This document shows, piece by piece, positions 1-7,987 of a stretch of DNA of 48,763 nucleotides. A program made the position numbers and the translations under genes. The stretch is from Rhabdochromatium marinum. Its GTDB lineage: Bacteria; Pseudomonadota; Gammaproteobacteria; Chromatiales; Chromatiaceae. How positions within the stretch are numbered: the first letter of the stretch is position 1; the number at the start of each line of letters is the position of its first letter. The stretch spans positions 1 through 48,763 of the forward strand of contig NZ_NRRS01000028.1 in the NCBI RefSeq assembly GCF_016583795.1, given 5' to 3'. Below the pieces are notes generated by a model that was not told the origin of the DNA, ran no database searches, and saw only the letters and a program-made list of their open reading frames with translations.

Positions 1-16
1 GATCTAACGTCAACAT
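1..16 (-). CDS. Start of a gene running off the left edge (possibly fliK)
   Basis: An ATG on the minus strand at 16-14 opens a frame reading Met-Leu-Thr-Leu-Asp before the window ends. It is preceded at a good distance (about 8 bases) by an AGGA ribosome-binding site, and an AT-rich stretch near 85-95 could supply a -10 element. The position directly downstream of fliJ and in the same direction is where fliK (hook-length control) lies in most gammaproteobacterial flagellar clusters. Only five codons are visible, so the identity is inference from gene order. Confidence 0.35.
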
Positions 17-131
17 GAAACGATCCTGTCACCAAAATGTCGGCAAGTGCGCGTCCAAACGATGCGTGGCACAATGGAGCGCAAACTATAGCATAAGAAT
101 TACGCACCTCTAAATTGACGCGGTTTAGCGG

Positions 132-566
132 CTATTGGTCGGCTTGTACCCGATCAAAGGCCTGGCGCGTTGCCCAGGCATCCTGCTCGGATTGCATGCG
201 ACGATTTTCCGTCATTTCCTCAACCTGGCGCCGGCGCTCAATCAGCTTTTCCAGTGACAGACTATCGCGATGCTTTTCCATCCAAATATCACGCGCCTCC
301 TCAACGCGAAATTCCGCCTCCGCGATGCGCAGCTCCTGCTGTTCAATCACTGTACGCAACTGACTGCGCATTTCTGCGACCTGCCGCATACCACGTGCAC
401 TGTTCGGCACCCCAACCTCAAGGTAGGAATTCAGCAGGTCCTCAAGCTGCCCGTGCTGCCCTTCGATGCGGTGCAGTTCATCAAGGCGCGCTGCCAGCCC
501 GATGGCGGCTTGATTTTCAATCATTTCGCGCACCTTAAGCAGGCGCTGAAAACGTTTGACGCTCAT
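132..566 (-). CDS. fliJ: Flagellar export chaperone-escort FliJ
   Basis: A 144-residue, highly charged, almost wholly helical protein rich in Glu, Arg and Gln with heptad character. This matches FliJ, the short antiparallel coiled coil that sits in the FliI hexamer like the gamma subunit of F1-ATPase and escorts export chaperones at the flagellar type III gate. Length is typical (about 145). It overlaps the end of fliI by four bases, so translation is probably coupled, and it is the last complete gene of the fliEFGHIJ run. Sequence conservation in FliJ is always low, so the call rests on position as well as composition. Confidence 0.9.
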   Translation of the reverse strand: MSVKRFQRLLKVREMIENQAAIGLAARLDELHRIEGQHGQLEDLLNSYLEVGVPNSARGMRQVAEMRSQLRTVIEQQELRIAEAEFRVEEARDIWMEKHRDSLSLEKLIERRRQVEEMTENRRMQSEQDAWATRQAFDRVQADQ

Positions 567-1972
567 AAATTAAAACTATCAGCCGGCGCACTCTTCTTCG
601 GCACGCTGAACAGCGCACTCAACTGTTCGCGTGCCTGCTCGAAAGTGACGGCCTCAACCCGATTTTGGCGCACATAATCCTCCAGACGCGTGCGCATCAC
701 GACCGCCTCGTCCAGCACAGCATCGGCGCCCTTGCGATAGGCTCCCACCGCGATCAAATCGCGGTTCATCTCATAAGTGGCATTCAGATTGCGAAAGTGA
801 TGCGCAACACGCCGATGCTCATCATCAATCAGGGCATCCATCACACGCGACACCGAAGCCCCGACATCAATCGCTGGATAACGCCCACTTTCGGCGATGG
901 CGCGCGACAGCACCACATGGCCATCGAGAATGGCGCGAGCCGCATCGACAATGGGATCGTTCTGGTCATCGCCCTCGGCCAGCACCGTATAAAAAGCCGT
1001 GATTGAGCCACCGCCCTTGTCGCCGTTGCCAGCACGCTCCACCAACTGTGGCAAACGCGCAAACACTGAGGCGGAATACCCCTTGGTCGCCGGCGGCTCG
1101 CCGATGGCCATAGCAATCTCGCGCGCGCCCTGGGCAAAGCGGGTCAGGGAATCAACCAGCAGCAGCACATTTAAGCCCTGATCGCGAAAATACTCGGCAA
1201 CAGCCGTGGCCACCCAGGCGCCATGCTGACGCAGCAGCGGCGGCTGATCCGCCGGCACCGCAACCACCACGGTGCGCTTGCGAGATTCGACATCCAGGAT
1301 GTCGTGAATAAATTCGTTCACCTCACGCCCGCGCTCACCGATCAGCCCGACCACAATCACGTCAGCCTCGGTATGACGGGTCATCATGCCCAGCAGTACA
1401 CTTTTACCCACGCCACTGCCGGCAAAAAGCCCGAGACGCTGGCCACGCCCCACCGACAGCAAACCATTCAGCGCCCGGATGCCGACATCAAGCGGCGTGC
1501 GCACCGGATCGCGGGTCAGCGGATTGATTGGACGCCCCTCAATGGGGATATGCTCCGAGGCGCGCAGGCGACCACCATCATCAAGCGGCTTGCCATTGGC
1601 ATCAATCACGCGCCCCAGCAATTCCGGCCCAACACCGATGCGCCTAGCCTGCTCCAGCGGTTCGATGCGCGCGCCCGGCGCCAAACCTTCCAGCCGCCCC
1701 TCCGGCATCAGAAAGGTCTTCTCGCCATGAAAACCAACCACCTCAGCCGGCAGGCGCTGGCCGGTGGCGGTATGAATAGCTGCCCGCCCGCCGACCGGCA
1801 GGCGCACCCCCTCAGCCTCAAGGGTCATACCCACCATGCGCGACAGCCGCCCTTCCGGTAACGGATCCGAGACTCGCGCAACGCGCTGCTGAGATTCGTT
1901 CAGCCTGGCACGCAGCCCATGCACCAGTTCGCCGCCACGCTGTTGCCGCAGCTGTTTGATGACTTCGGTCAT
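563..1972 (-). CDS. fliI: Flagellum-specific export ATPase FliI
   Basis: A 469-residue protein of the FliI/YscN family, related to F1-ATPase beta. It contains a Walker A loop (GLFAGSGVGKS, about residues 180-190), the family segment LIGERGREVNEF, a Walker B strand ending LLLVDSLTRFAQ, and the signature PPATKGYSASVFARLPQLVERAG. It hydrolyses ATP at the base of the flagellar type III export apparatus together with FliH and FliJ to unload substrates from chaperones. It overlaps fliH by four bases upstream and fliJ by four downstream, showing a tightly coupled operon. Full length, with no unusual residues seen. Confidence 0.97.
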   Translation of the reverse strand: MTEVIKQLRQQRGGELVHGLRARLNESQQRVARVSDPLPEGRLSRMVGMTLEAEGVRLPVGGRAAIHTATGQRLPAEVVGFHGEKTFLMPEGRLEGLAPGARIEPLEQARRIGVGPELLGRVIDANGKPLDDGGRLRASEHIPIEGRPINPLTRDPVRTPLDVGIRALNGLLSVGRGQRLGLFAGSGVGKSVLLGMMTRHTEADVIVVGLIGERGREVNEFIHDILDVESRKRTVVVAVPADQPPLLRQHGAWVATAVAEYFRDQGLNVLLLVDSLTRFAQGAREIAMAIGEPPATKGYSASVFARLPQLVERAGNGDKGGGSITAFYTVLAEGDDQNDPIVDAARAILDGHVVLSRAIAESGRYPAIDVGASVSRVMDALIDDEHRRVAHHFRNLNATYEMNRDLIAVGAYRKGADAVLDEAVVMRTRLEDYVRQNRVEAVTFEQAREQLSALFSVPKKSAPADSFNL

Positions 1973-3273
1973 GACGGCGCCTCCCCGGTTGCAATCGCCC
2001 GATCCGTATCCGGCGCCTTGTCCGCAGACTCAAGCGAGTCTGCTGTATCTTCGACCTCAGCGACTAAGTCCTCGGTATCCTCCGCTTCTTCTTCGATATC
2101 CGCGACTTCCAGATCGGCTTCATCAAGATCCGCTTCATCAAGATCCGCTTCATCAAGATCCGCTTCATCAAGGTCGGCGGCTTCAAGATCAGCCTCATCA
2201 AAATCAGCAGCCTTGAGGTCCTCTGGCTCCTCAGTATCAGCGGCGCCAAGCGTTGCCTCATCAGCATCAACATCAGCGACGTTAAACGCCGTCTCGCCAG
2301 GATCCGCTGCCTCGAAGTCTGCATCCTCACGATCAGTGGCTTCGAGATCGGCCGCCTCAAAATCATTGGCGGCGTTAACATCCGAAACGTCAGCATCCGA
2401 GACATCGGGATCCGACACCGGCGACTCAGATTCGGGTTCGGGTTCGGGTTCGAGCTCAGGCTCAGGCTCAGGCTCGGGTTGGGTTTGAGGCTCACTGTTG
2501 GTATCCAAGGATGCCGGCTCGGCCTGAACATCAGCCGCCGGATTCATCTCCTCCGGCCAGTCATCCGCCGGCTCATCCTCAAGCGGGCGACTCAGCTCCC
2601 CCCAGATCGCATCCACAGCCTGAGCCAGGCGCGTCTCGACGCGGGCATCAATACGACTTGGGCCGCTTTCAACCAGGCAACCACCACGGGTTAAATCAAC
2701 ATCGGCAAACCAGCGAATATTCTCGGCATGATCCTCGGCATAAGCCTCGACCACCGCAAGATCCTCGGGATTGACCCGCACCCGCACTTGCGTATGTCGT
2801 GAGGGCAAGCGCTGCAGTGCCTGATGCAGCACTTCGCGCACCAGCTCAATGCGACTGTCGAGTTCCGCCATTATGACGCGCCGCGCCAGCGTGGTGACCA
2901 GAAGCAGGAGCTCAGGTTCCAGATCGTCCGCCGCTGAAGACAAGGGATCGGATAACTGGTGCGCTACACTCTCAAGCGCCGCTACCGAGGCCTTGAGTTC
3001 CTGATCCGCCCGGGCCTGGGTTTCCTGCTCAGCTTCGCGCCGGCCACGCTCACTGCCTTCCTGAAAGCCTTGCTCGAACCCGGCCGCATAGCCCATCTCA
3101 CGGGCAGTCTCCTCAATCGCAGCAATTTCAGCCGCTGTCGGCAGATGCAGCTCTTCTTCCGGCTCTTGCGACGGCAGCTCACCGAAGAACGGCGGCTTCC
3201 AGGTTTCCACCTCGCAATCCGCAGCCTGTTCGGCAAAGACGACATCATCGACTGAAGCGGCCTGGGCCGTCAC
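1969..3273 (-). CDS. fliH: Flagellar assembly protein FliH with long acidic repeat tail
   Basis: Residues 1-230 look like ordinary FliH: an acidic N-terminus, a GFxxGF-type segment (GYAAGFEQGFQEGSERG), a coiled coil, and the C-terminal FliI-binding part with VNPEDLAVVEAY and GGCLVESGPSRIDARVE. FliH is the ATPase stator and regulator. Unusually, about 200 further residues follow: a Pro-Glu repeat, then Ala-Asp-Leu-Asp-Glu pentads repeated in tandem, then more acidic sequence. Most FliH proteins have about 220-280 residues, so the tail nearly doubles it. It stays in frame and overlaps fliI by four bases, so it is translated as part of the operon. The tail's role is unknown. Confidence 0.93.
   Translation of the reverse strand: MTAQAASVDDVVFAEQAADCEVETWKPPFFGELPSQEPEEELHLPTAAEIAAIEETAREMGYAAGFEQGFQEGSERGRREAEQETQARADQELKASVAALESVAHQLSDPLSSAADDLEPELLLLVTTLARRVIMAELDSRIELVREVLHQALQRLPSRHTQVRVRVNPEDLAVVEAYAEDHAENIRWFADVDLTRGGCLVESGPSRIDARVETRLAQAVDAIWGELSRPLEDEPADDWPEEMNPAADVQAEPASLDTNSEPQTQPEPEPEPELEPEPEPESESPVSDPDVSDADVSDVNAANDFEAADLEATDREDADFEAADPGETAFNVADVDADEATLGAADTEEPEDLKAADFDEADLEAADLDEADLDEADLDEADLDEADLEVADIEEEAEDTEDLVAEVEDTADSLESADKAPDTDRAIATGEAPS
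2118..2177. repeat. fliH: 15-bp tandem repeat inside fliH
   Basis: Three exact copies of the 15-base unit CTTCATCAAGATCCG lie at 2118-2132, 2133-2147 and 2148-2162, followed by a copy with two mismatches at 2163-2177. Diverged copies extend from about 2090 to 2215. Read on the minus strand, each unit encodes Leu-Asp-Glu-Ala-Asp. The unit length is a multiple of three, so copy number can change without breaking the frame. Confidence 0.95.
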
Positions 3274-4274
3274 AACATGGCCTCACCGCCTGCGCCACCC
3301 AGTACAATCTCACCCTCATCGGCCATACGGCGTGCGGTGGCGAGAATTTCTTTCTGTGCGGCTTCAACCTCGCTCAGTCGCACCGGACCCTTGGCTTCCA
3401 GATCTTCGCGCAGCATCTCTCCGGCGCGCTTGGACATGTTTTTGAAAATCTTATCCTTCAGATCCTCATCTGCTCCCTTAAGCGCCACCACCAGCACCTC
3501 ACTGGAGACCTCGCGCATCAGCATTTGCAATCCGCGGTCATCAATATCGATGAGGTTGCCAAACACAAACATCAGCTCCTGGATGCGTTCAGCCAGGTCT
3601 TCGTCCACCTGGGACACCCCCTCCATGACGACCGCTTCCTTGGAACCGTCCATGTAGTTGAGGATGTTGGCCGCCGCCTGCTCGCCGCCGATCAACGACG
3701 ACTGCGCGGAACTCTTGCCCGCCAACTGATGTTCAAGCACGTTATCCAGCTCTTGCAGCGCCATCGGCTGCACACCATCCAGGGTAGCAATGCGCAAAAT
3801 AATGTCCGATTGCATGCGATCAGGCAGGAACAACAAGGTCTCAGCCGCCTGATCGGGGTCGAGATGGGACATACAAATCGCCACAATCTGCGGATGCTCG
3901 TTGCGAATCATGTCAGCGATCGAGCGCGCATCCAGCCACTTGAGCGCCTCGATTCCCTTCGAGTTGCGCCCCAGCAAAATGCGGTCAATCACGCCACTAG
4001 CCTTGTCGCCCAAGGCATTGGTCAGCACCGAACGCACATAGTCATCGGATCCGATACCCAAAGAGGTCTGATCCTGAACGACCACGGAAAACTGTTCCAG
4101 CACTTGGTTAATCTGACTGCGCGAAACGCTTTCCAGCGACGCCATGGCGCCGCCGATTCTCTGCACTTCCTTTGGCCCCAGATGCTCCATCACCGCCGTT
4201 GCCGGCCCCTCACCGAGACTCATCAGGAAGACAGCTGCTTTCTCAGCACCGGTCATTTTGCTTGAACTAGCCAT
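3270..4274 (-). CDS. fliG: Flagellar motor switch protein FliG
   Basis: A 334-residue protein with all FliG landmarks: an N-terminal FliF-binding domain (MTGAEKAAVFLMSLGE), the middle-domain EHPQ motif (NEHPQIVAICMSHLDP) that contacts FliM, and the C-terminal torque domain with conserved charged residues (GVSQVDEDLAERIQELMFVF). It forms the ring on which stators push and sets rotation direction. The frame extends to a GTG at 4283, but the ATG at 4274 is better placed behind the AGGA at 4285-4288. Its start overlaps the 3' end of fliF, and its stop overlaps the fliH start. Confidence 0.97.
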   Translation of the reverse strand: MASSSKMTGAEKAAVFLMSLGEGPATAVMEHLGPKEVQRIGGAMASLESVSRSQINQVLEQFSVVVQDQTSLGIGSDDYVRSVLTNALGDKASGVIDRILLGRNSKGIEALKWLDARSIADMIRNEHPQIVAICMSHLDPDQAAETLLFLPDRMQSDIILRIATLDGVQPMALQELDNVLEHQLAGKSSAQSSLIGGEQAAANILNYMDGSKEAVVMEGVSQVDEDLAERIQELMFVFGNLIDIDDRGLQMLMREVSSEVLVVALKGADEDLKDKIFKNMSKRAGEMLREDLEAKGPVRLSEVEAAQKEILATARRMADEGEIVLGGAGGEAML

Positions 4275-5898
4275 CGCCACCACTTCCTAACCAGGTTTTC
4301 ATCACTTGTGCCACGCGTTTGGGATCCTCTTTGATCATTTCTCGCACGGCATCCAGATCAAGCGCCTGCTGATCAGGTCCACCAGGCCCAGCCAATGCGG
4401 CCAGCGCCGAGCCTTGCTCACTCAGGGCCAACTGCTCTTCATCGTCATCTTCACCCTCTTTTTCCATCAGCACAGGCCCTTCAAGCAGCTGCTTGACCCC
4501 AGGGCGCACCACCATCAGCAACACCAGAATCGCAAGCAACAGCCCGGCAATGATCTTAACCAGATCGATAAACCAAGGCTGCGTCCAGAAGGGATCCGGC
4601 TCAATAGGCGCCTCATCGGTAAAGGCGGCTGATACGACATTTATAGTGTCACCGCGCGCCTCGTTAAAGCCCACCGCCTCACGCACCAAGGCGCGAATGT
4701 TGTCAAGCTCATTCGCCGGACGCGGCACCCGGGTCACCTCGCCTTCTTCATCCTCCTCTTCGATGTAGTCCACCACCACAGCCGTGGACAGGCGCTTGAT
4801 GGCTCCCGGCATCTCGCGGACATGAGCGATAGAGCGGTCAACCTCGTAATTGCGCACACTGTCAAGACTGCGACTTTTGGGCGTTTCAGTTTCAGCATTG
4901 GCGTTATTGGGATCGCCAAGCTGGCCGCCCTGCGGCGGCTGATTGACCAGGGCACCCGGCACCCCCATGGGTCCAAGATCACTGCCAATGCGCTCCTGCT
5001 CGGTGATCTGCTCGGAACGCAACGCGGTGCCGTCGGGATCGTAGGCTTCCTCTGTGCGCTCCACGCGCGAAAAATCAAGATCGGCCGCCACCTGGACCCG
5101 CATCCTGTCCGCACCCAGAATGGGTTGCAGCAGGGAGCGCACCCGTCGCACATAGGTGTCTTCCAGCTTTTGCGTATACTCAAGTTGATCGGCACTGGCA
5201 TTGAGCCCCGATTCCTCATCGTTCCTGGTCAGCAGGCGCCCGGTCTGATCTACCACCGTCACGGCATCGGGTTCCAGCGCCGGAACACTGGATGACACCA
5301 AATGCACAATAGCAGCCACCTGGGCATCGCTGAGTTGCTGACCGGTGCGCAAATGAACGACCACCGAAGCTGTTGGCGGGCGCCGTTCGCGCACAAACAC
5401 CGAACGCTCTGGTTGAGCCAAATGCACGCGCGCCAGCTCAACCGGATCAAGCGCCGCGACCGAACGCCCCAGTTCACCTTCGAGCGCGCGCTGGTGACGC
5501 GCCGCTTCCATCAGGCGGCTGGCGCCGAATCCGGCATCCTCCTGCAACAGCTCAAACCCGAGGTCAGCCGCTTTCGGCAATCCCTGGCCGGCTAGCAACA
5601 AGCGGGTTTCGGCAATGCGCCGCTGGGGAATTTCAATTTGCCCCATCTGGCCCATGCGGTTGCTAACCTGATAGGGCACGCCCATCTGGCCCAGCGCCTC
5701 CATGACCTGCGCGGCCTCAGCATTGTCCATCGGGCCGAACAGCGGCGCATAGGTGGGACGCAGCAACCAAAACAGCAAACCGGCAACCGCAACCAAACCT
5801 CCGGCAATCAAGCCCAATAACGCCAGCTGCCGTCCCGCCGGCAACGAAGTAAAGGTTCTGAAAGCGGTTGAGAACTGTTCAGTGATTGCCGCAGCCAT
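4267..5898 (-). CDS. fliF: Flagellar MS-ring protein FliF
   Basis: A 543-residue membrane protein. The first transmembrane helix lies at about residues 25-47 (LGLIAGGLVAVAGLLFWLL), followed by the YscJ/FliF ring-building motif domains with the RQRALEGELGRS segment typical of the family. A second helix lies near 450-470 (IIAGLLLAILVLLMVV), and the cytoplasmic acidic tail that binds FliG follows. It forms the inner-membrane MS ring on which the basal body and export gate assemble. Length matches the family (550-570). It lies between fliE and fliG. Confidence 0.97.
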   Translation of the reverse strand: MAAAITEQFSTAFRTFTSLPAGRQLALLGLIAGGLVAVAGLLFWLLRPTYAPLFGPMDNAEAAQVMEALGQMGVPYQVSNRMGQMGQIEIPQRRIAETRLLLAGQGLPKAADLGFELLQEDAGFGASRLMEAARHQRALEGELGRSVAALDPVELARVHLAQPERSVFVRERRPPTASVVVHLRTGQQLSDAQVAAIVHLVSSSVPALEPDAVTVVDQTGRLLTRNDEESGLNASADQLEYTQKLEDTYVRRVRSLLQPILGADRMRVQVAADLDFSRVERTEEAYDPDGTALRSEQITEQERIGSDLGPMGVPGALVNQPPQGGQLGDPNNANAETETPKSRSLDSVRNYEVDRSIAHVREMPGAIKRLSTAVVVDYIEEEDEEGEVTRVPRPANELDNIRALVREAVGFNEARGDTINVVSAAFTDEAPIEPDPFWTQPWFIDLVKIIAGLLLAILVLLMVVRPGVKQLLEGPVLMEKEGEDDDEEQLALSEQGSALAALAGPGGPDQQALDLDAVREMIKEDPKRVAQVMKTWLGSGGDG

Positions 5899-5931
5899 GG
5901 GTTTATGTCTCTGTCACATCAGTCATCAGGA

Positions 5932-6279
5932 TCAGACCGACATGCGCATCACTTCCTGATAGGCCGTCAGCAGACGATTGCGAATTTGACTGGCCGCTTC
6001 AAAGGCCAGCCCCGCCTTGCCTCCAGCCACCATTACCTGCGGCAGGCTGACATCCGGATCCCCCAGCTCAAAGCGCGTTTGCAGTTCTCCCGAGGCCTTG
6101 CCAAGGGCATTGACCGCGCGAATTGAATCCTTCAGCGTTGCCGCAAAGTTTAGTTCGTTGGGGGGGGCGGTCCCATCAACCAAGGGCATGCCGCTGGCCG
6201 CTTCACCTCCCCCGGCACGCCCCGACTGCGCCAGGGTGCGCATCTGCTGCACAACGCTTTGAATATTCGTATCGCTCAT
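5932..6279 (-). CDS. fliE: Flagellar hook-basal body adaptor FliE
   Basis: A 115-residue protein with the FliE C-terminal signature (a DPDVSLPQVMVAGGKAGLAFEA segment followed by RNRLLTAYQEVMRMSV). FliE joins the MS ring to the first rod subunits and is the earliest rod substrate exported. It is the first gene of fliEFGHIJ, with a strong sigma-54 promoter at 6397-6412 about 120 bases upstream. The 33-base gap to fliF leaves room only for a ribosome-binding site. Confidence 0.95.
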   Translation of the reverse strand: MSDTNIQSVVQQMRTLAQSGRAGGGEAASGMPLVDGTAPPNELNFAATLKDSIRAVNALGKASGELQTRFELGDPDVSLPQVMVAGGKAGLAFEAASQIRNRLLTAYQEVMRMSV

Positions 6280-6396
6280 GATCCACCTCTCAGACTAACG
6301 GATGCCGGCTAAAGCGCTGGCGATGGCCTCCGGAGCATCAGGCGATGACCGCCACCGACTGCCGCCCAGACGCTCCGGAAGACTGTCAAAAAACCA

Positions 6397-6412
6397 TGCA
6401 AAATTAACGCCA
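6397..6412 (-). promoter_or_regulatory. Sigma-54 (-24/-12) promoter of the fliE operon
   Basis: On the minus strand the sequence TGGCGTTAATTTTGCA matches the sigma-54 consensus TGGCACGNNNNTTGCW at TGGC and TTGCA, with exactly ten bases between the invariant GG and GC. It lies in the 150-base gap upstream of fliE and directly downstream of a gene for a sigma-54 activator, as in Vibrio and Pseudomonas, where FlrC/FleR drives fliE. An inverted pair TCCGGAGC / GCTCCGGA lies within the leader. Confidence 0.78.
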
Positions 6413-6429
6413 CTCTCCGCGTGTACCAT

Positions 6430-7833
6430 TTAGGCAGACGGAATGGGTACGCCTGCATCGCGCAAGCGCGCCAGCTTGTATCTGAGCGTTCGCGGACTGA
6501 TGCCCAGCCGACTCGCGGTTTGCTGGCGATCTCCGCCAACCGCCGCCAGGGTGTCAAGAATGACGCGAATCTCCTGTTGCTGGAGCTGGGAACCAAGGTG
6601 GGATGACGAATTCCTGACGGCTCGCGCCGCTGCATCCGAATCCAGATCTGAATCCCGCTCAGGCTCCCGACCAGCATCAGGCAAGGGCTCGGAATCGTTG
6701 CGCCCTGCGGCACGCAGCCAGTCGGCCTCGAACATCAGATCGGCGGCATCAATGGGCGTATGCTGACAGAGCACGCAACTGCGTTCGATCAGATTGCGCA
6801 ACTCGCGCACATTACCCGACCAGTGATGAGCGCACAAGCGCTCAGCGGCACTGACCGTCAAACCTCGAATCCGCCCATGCGAGAGTTCGCGCGCGAAGGC
6901 CTCAGCCAAGGGTAGCAAATCCTCCGGGCGCTCGCGCAACGGCGGCAGATGCAATGGGAAGACATTGAGCCGATAGAACAGATCCTCGCGCAACTGCCCA
7001 TCGGCCAGCGCCGCTTGCGGGGCTCGGTTGGAAGTCGCCAGCACGCGCACATCCACCGATTTAGGCCGCCGCGCACCCAAAGGTTCGACCTCGCGCTCCT
7101 GCAACACGCGTAACAACTTCGCCTGCAAATCAAGCGGCATCTCGGTGATTTCATCAAGCAGCAGTGTGCCACCATCGGCCATGCGGAATTTGCCCGGGCG
7201 CGCTTCACTCGCGCCGGTAAAGGCGCCGCGCTCATGGCCAAAGAGCGTCGCTTCCAGCATATTGTCCGGCACCGCCGCGCAGTTGATCGCCTCGAAGGGG
7301 CATTCACGACGCGGCGAGCGCCGATGCAGCTCACGCGCCAGCACCTCCTTGCCCACGCCGGATTCCCCCGTCAAAAACACGGCGGCCGACGAATCAGCGA
7401 TGCGCTCAATCAGCCCAAGCAAGCGCTGCATGGCCGGACTCTCAGCCACCAGCAGCGGCTCCTTGTTCGCCGTCGCTCTGGATTTGGATTTGACCAGTGT
7501 GCGCAGCCATTGCTCCAAGGCCAGCGCCTGATCAGGCAGGGCAAAGTGTTGCTCCGCACCGGCCCGCAGCGCGTTCAATAGGGCTTCCTGGCTACTATCC
7601 AGCGCCAGGCTTGCGCAGCGCTCCGGCACCATGGCCGCCGCGCCATCGGCGGCAAAACCGCGCACTGCATCGGTGAGCAGCCAGGCTCCCGGGCGCAAAC
7701 GCGCGCTTTCAGCAGCAATACGCTCAACCGTACAGGTTTCGAGATGGGTTTTGGGAATCGCCGCCAACACCGCCACCAGCTGCTGTCGCACAGCCGGTGA
7801 GGGATCAACCAAAAGTAGAGTGGTTCTATTCAT
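6430..7833 (-). CDS. fleR: Sigma-54 flagellar activator, FleR/FlrC-like, degenerate receiver
   Basis: A 467-residue NtrC-family regulator. Residues 1-115 resemble a receiver domain: Asp10 and a candidate phospho-acceptor Asp55 are present, but the usual acidic pair is reduced and the conserved Lys near residue 100 is Ala. The AAA+ domain (about 125-365) has Walker A GESGVGKEVLAR, the sigma-54-contact loop GAFTGA and Walker B TLLLDEI. A Fis-type helix-turn-helix (QTASRLGISPRTLRYKLARL) ends the protein. Position directly upstream of fliE marks it as the class III flagellar activator. The FleS/FlrB kinase gene that normally precedes it is missing, so how it is switched on is unclear. Confidence 0.88.
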   Translation of the reverse strand: MNRTTLLLVDPSPAVRQQLVAVLAAIPKTHLETCTVERIAAESARLRPGAWLLTDAVRGFAADGAAAMVPERCASLALDSSQEALLNALRAGAEQHFALPDQALALEQWLRTLVKSKSRATANKEPLLVAESPAMQRLLGLIERIADSSAAVFLTGESGVGKEVLARELHRRSPRRECPFEAINCAAVPDNMLEATLFGHERGAFTGASEARPGKFRMADGGTLLLDEITEMPLDLQAKLLRVLQEREVEPLGARRPKSVDVRVLATSNRAPQAALADGQLREDLFYRLNVFPLHLPPLRERPEDLLPLAEAFARELSHGRIRGLTVSAAERLCAHHWSGNVRELRNLIERSCVLCQHTPIDAADLMFEADWLRAAGRNDSEPLPDAGREPERDSDLDSDAAARAVRNSSSHLGSQLQQQEIRVILDTLAAVGGDRQQTASRLGISPRTLRYKLARLRDAGVPIPSA

Positions 7834-7868
7834 CGGATTCCCTTACAGGTTTGCTTACCGGGCACGGT

Positions 7869-7884
7869 AGCAAATTCAGGGCCA
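7869..7884 (-). promoter_or_regulatory. Sigma-54 (-24/-12) promoter of the fleR-like gene
   Basis: Minus-strand TGGCCCTGAATTTGCT matches the sigma-54 consensus at TGGC and TTGCT, with the invariant ten bases between GG and GC. It lies 36 bases upstream of the fleR-like start and downstream of fleQ, where FleQ/FlrA-dependent transcription of fleSR/flrBC is known in Pseudomonas and Vibrio. Quality and position are both good. Confidence 0.8.
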
Positions 7885-7987
7885 TTCCTAAGGATATGGG
7901 CAGAAAGATATGGACGGGATCAGTTTCGGAAAAGGCCGCTGACTCCCGATGCCGGCTCTGTCAGATCCGTCTACTGCGTCACCCCCG

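Noticed and set aside
1919-2488. Plus-strand Ser-rich frame of 189 codons
   Set aside because: It is the complement of the fliH repeat tail; its serine repeats arise from the same 15-bp units, and it lacks a ribosome-binding site.
2064-2531. Minus-strand alternative frame with regular MKRIL repeats
   Set aside because: Shifted reading of the same tandem repeats inside fliH; fliH itself has domain support and operon overlaps.
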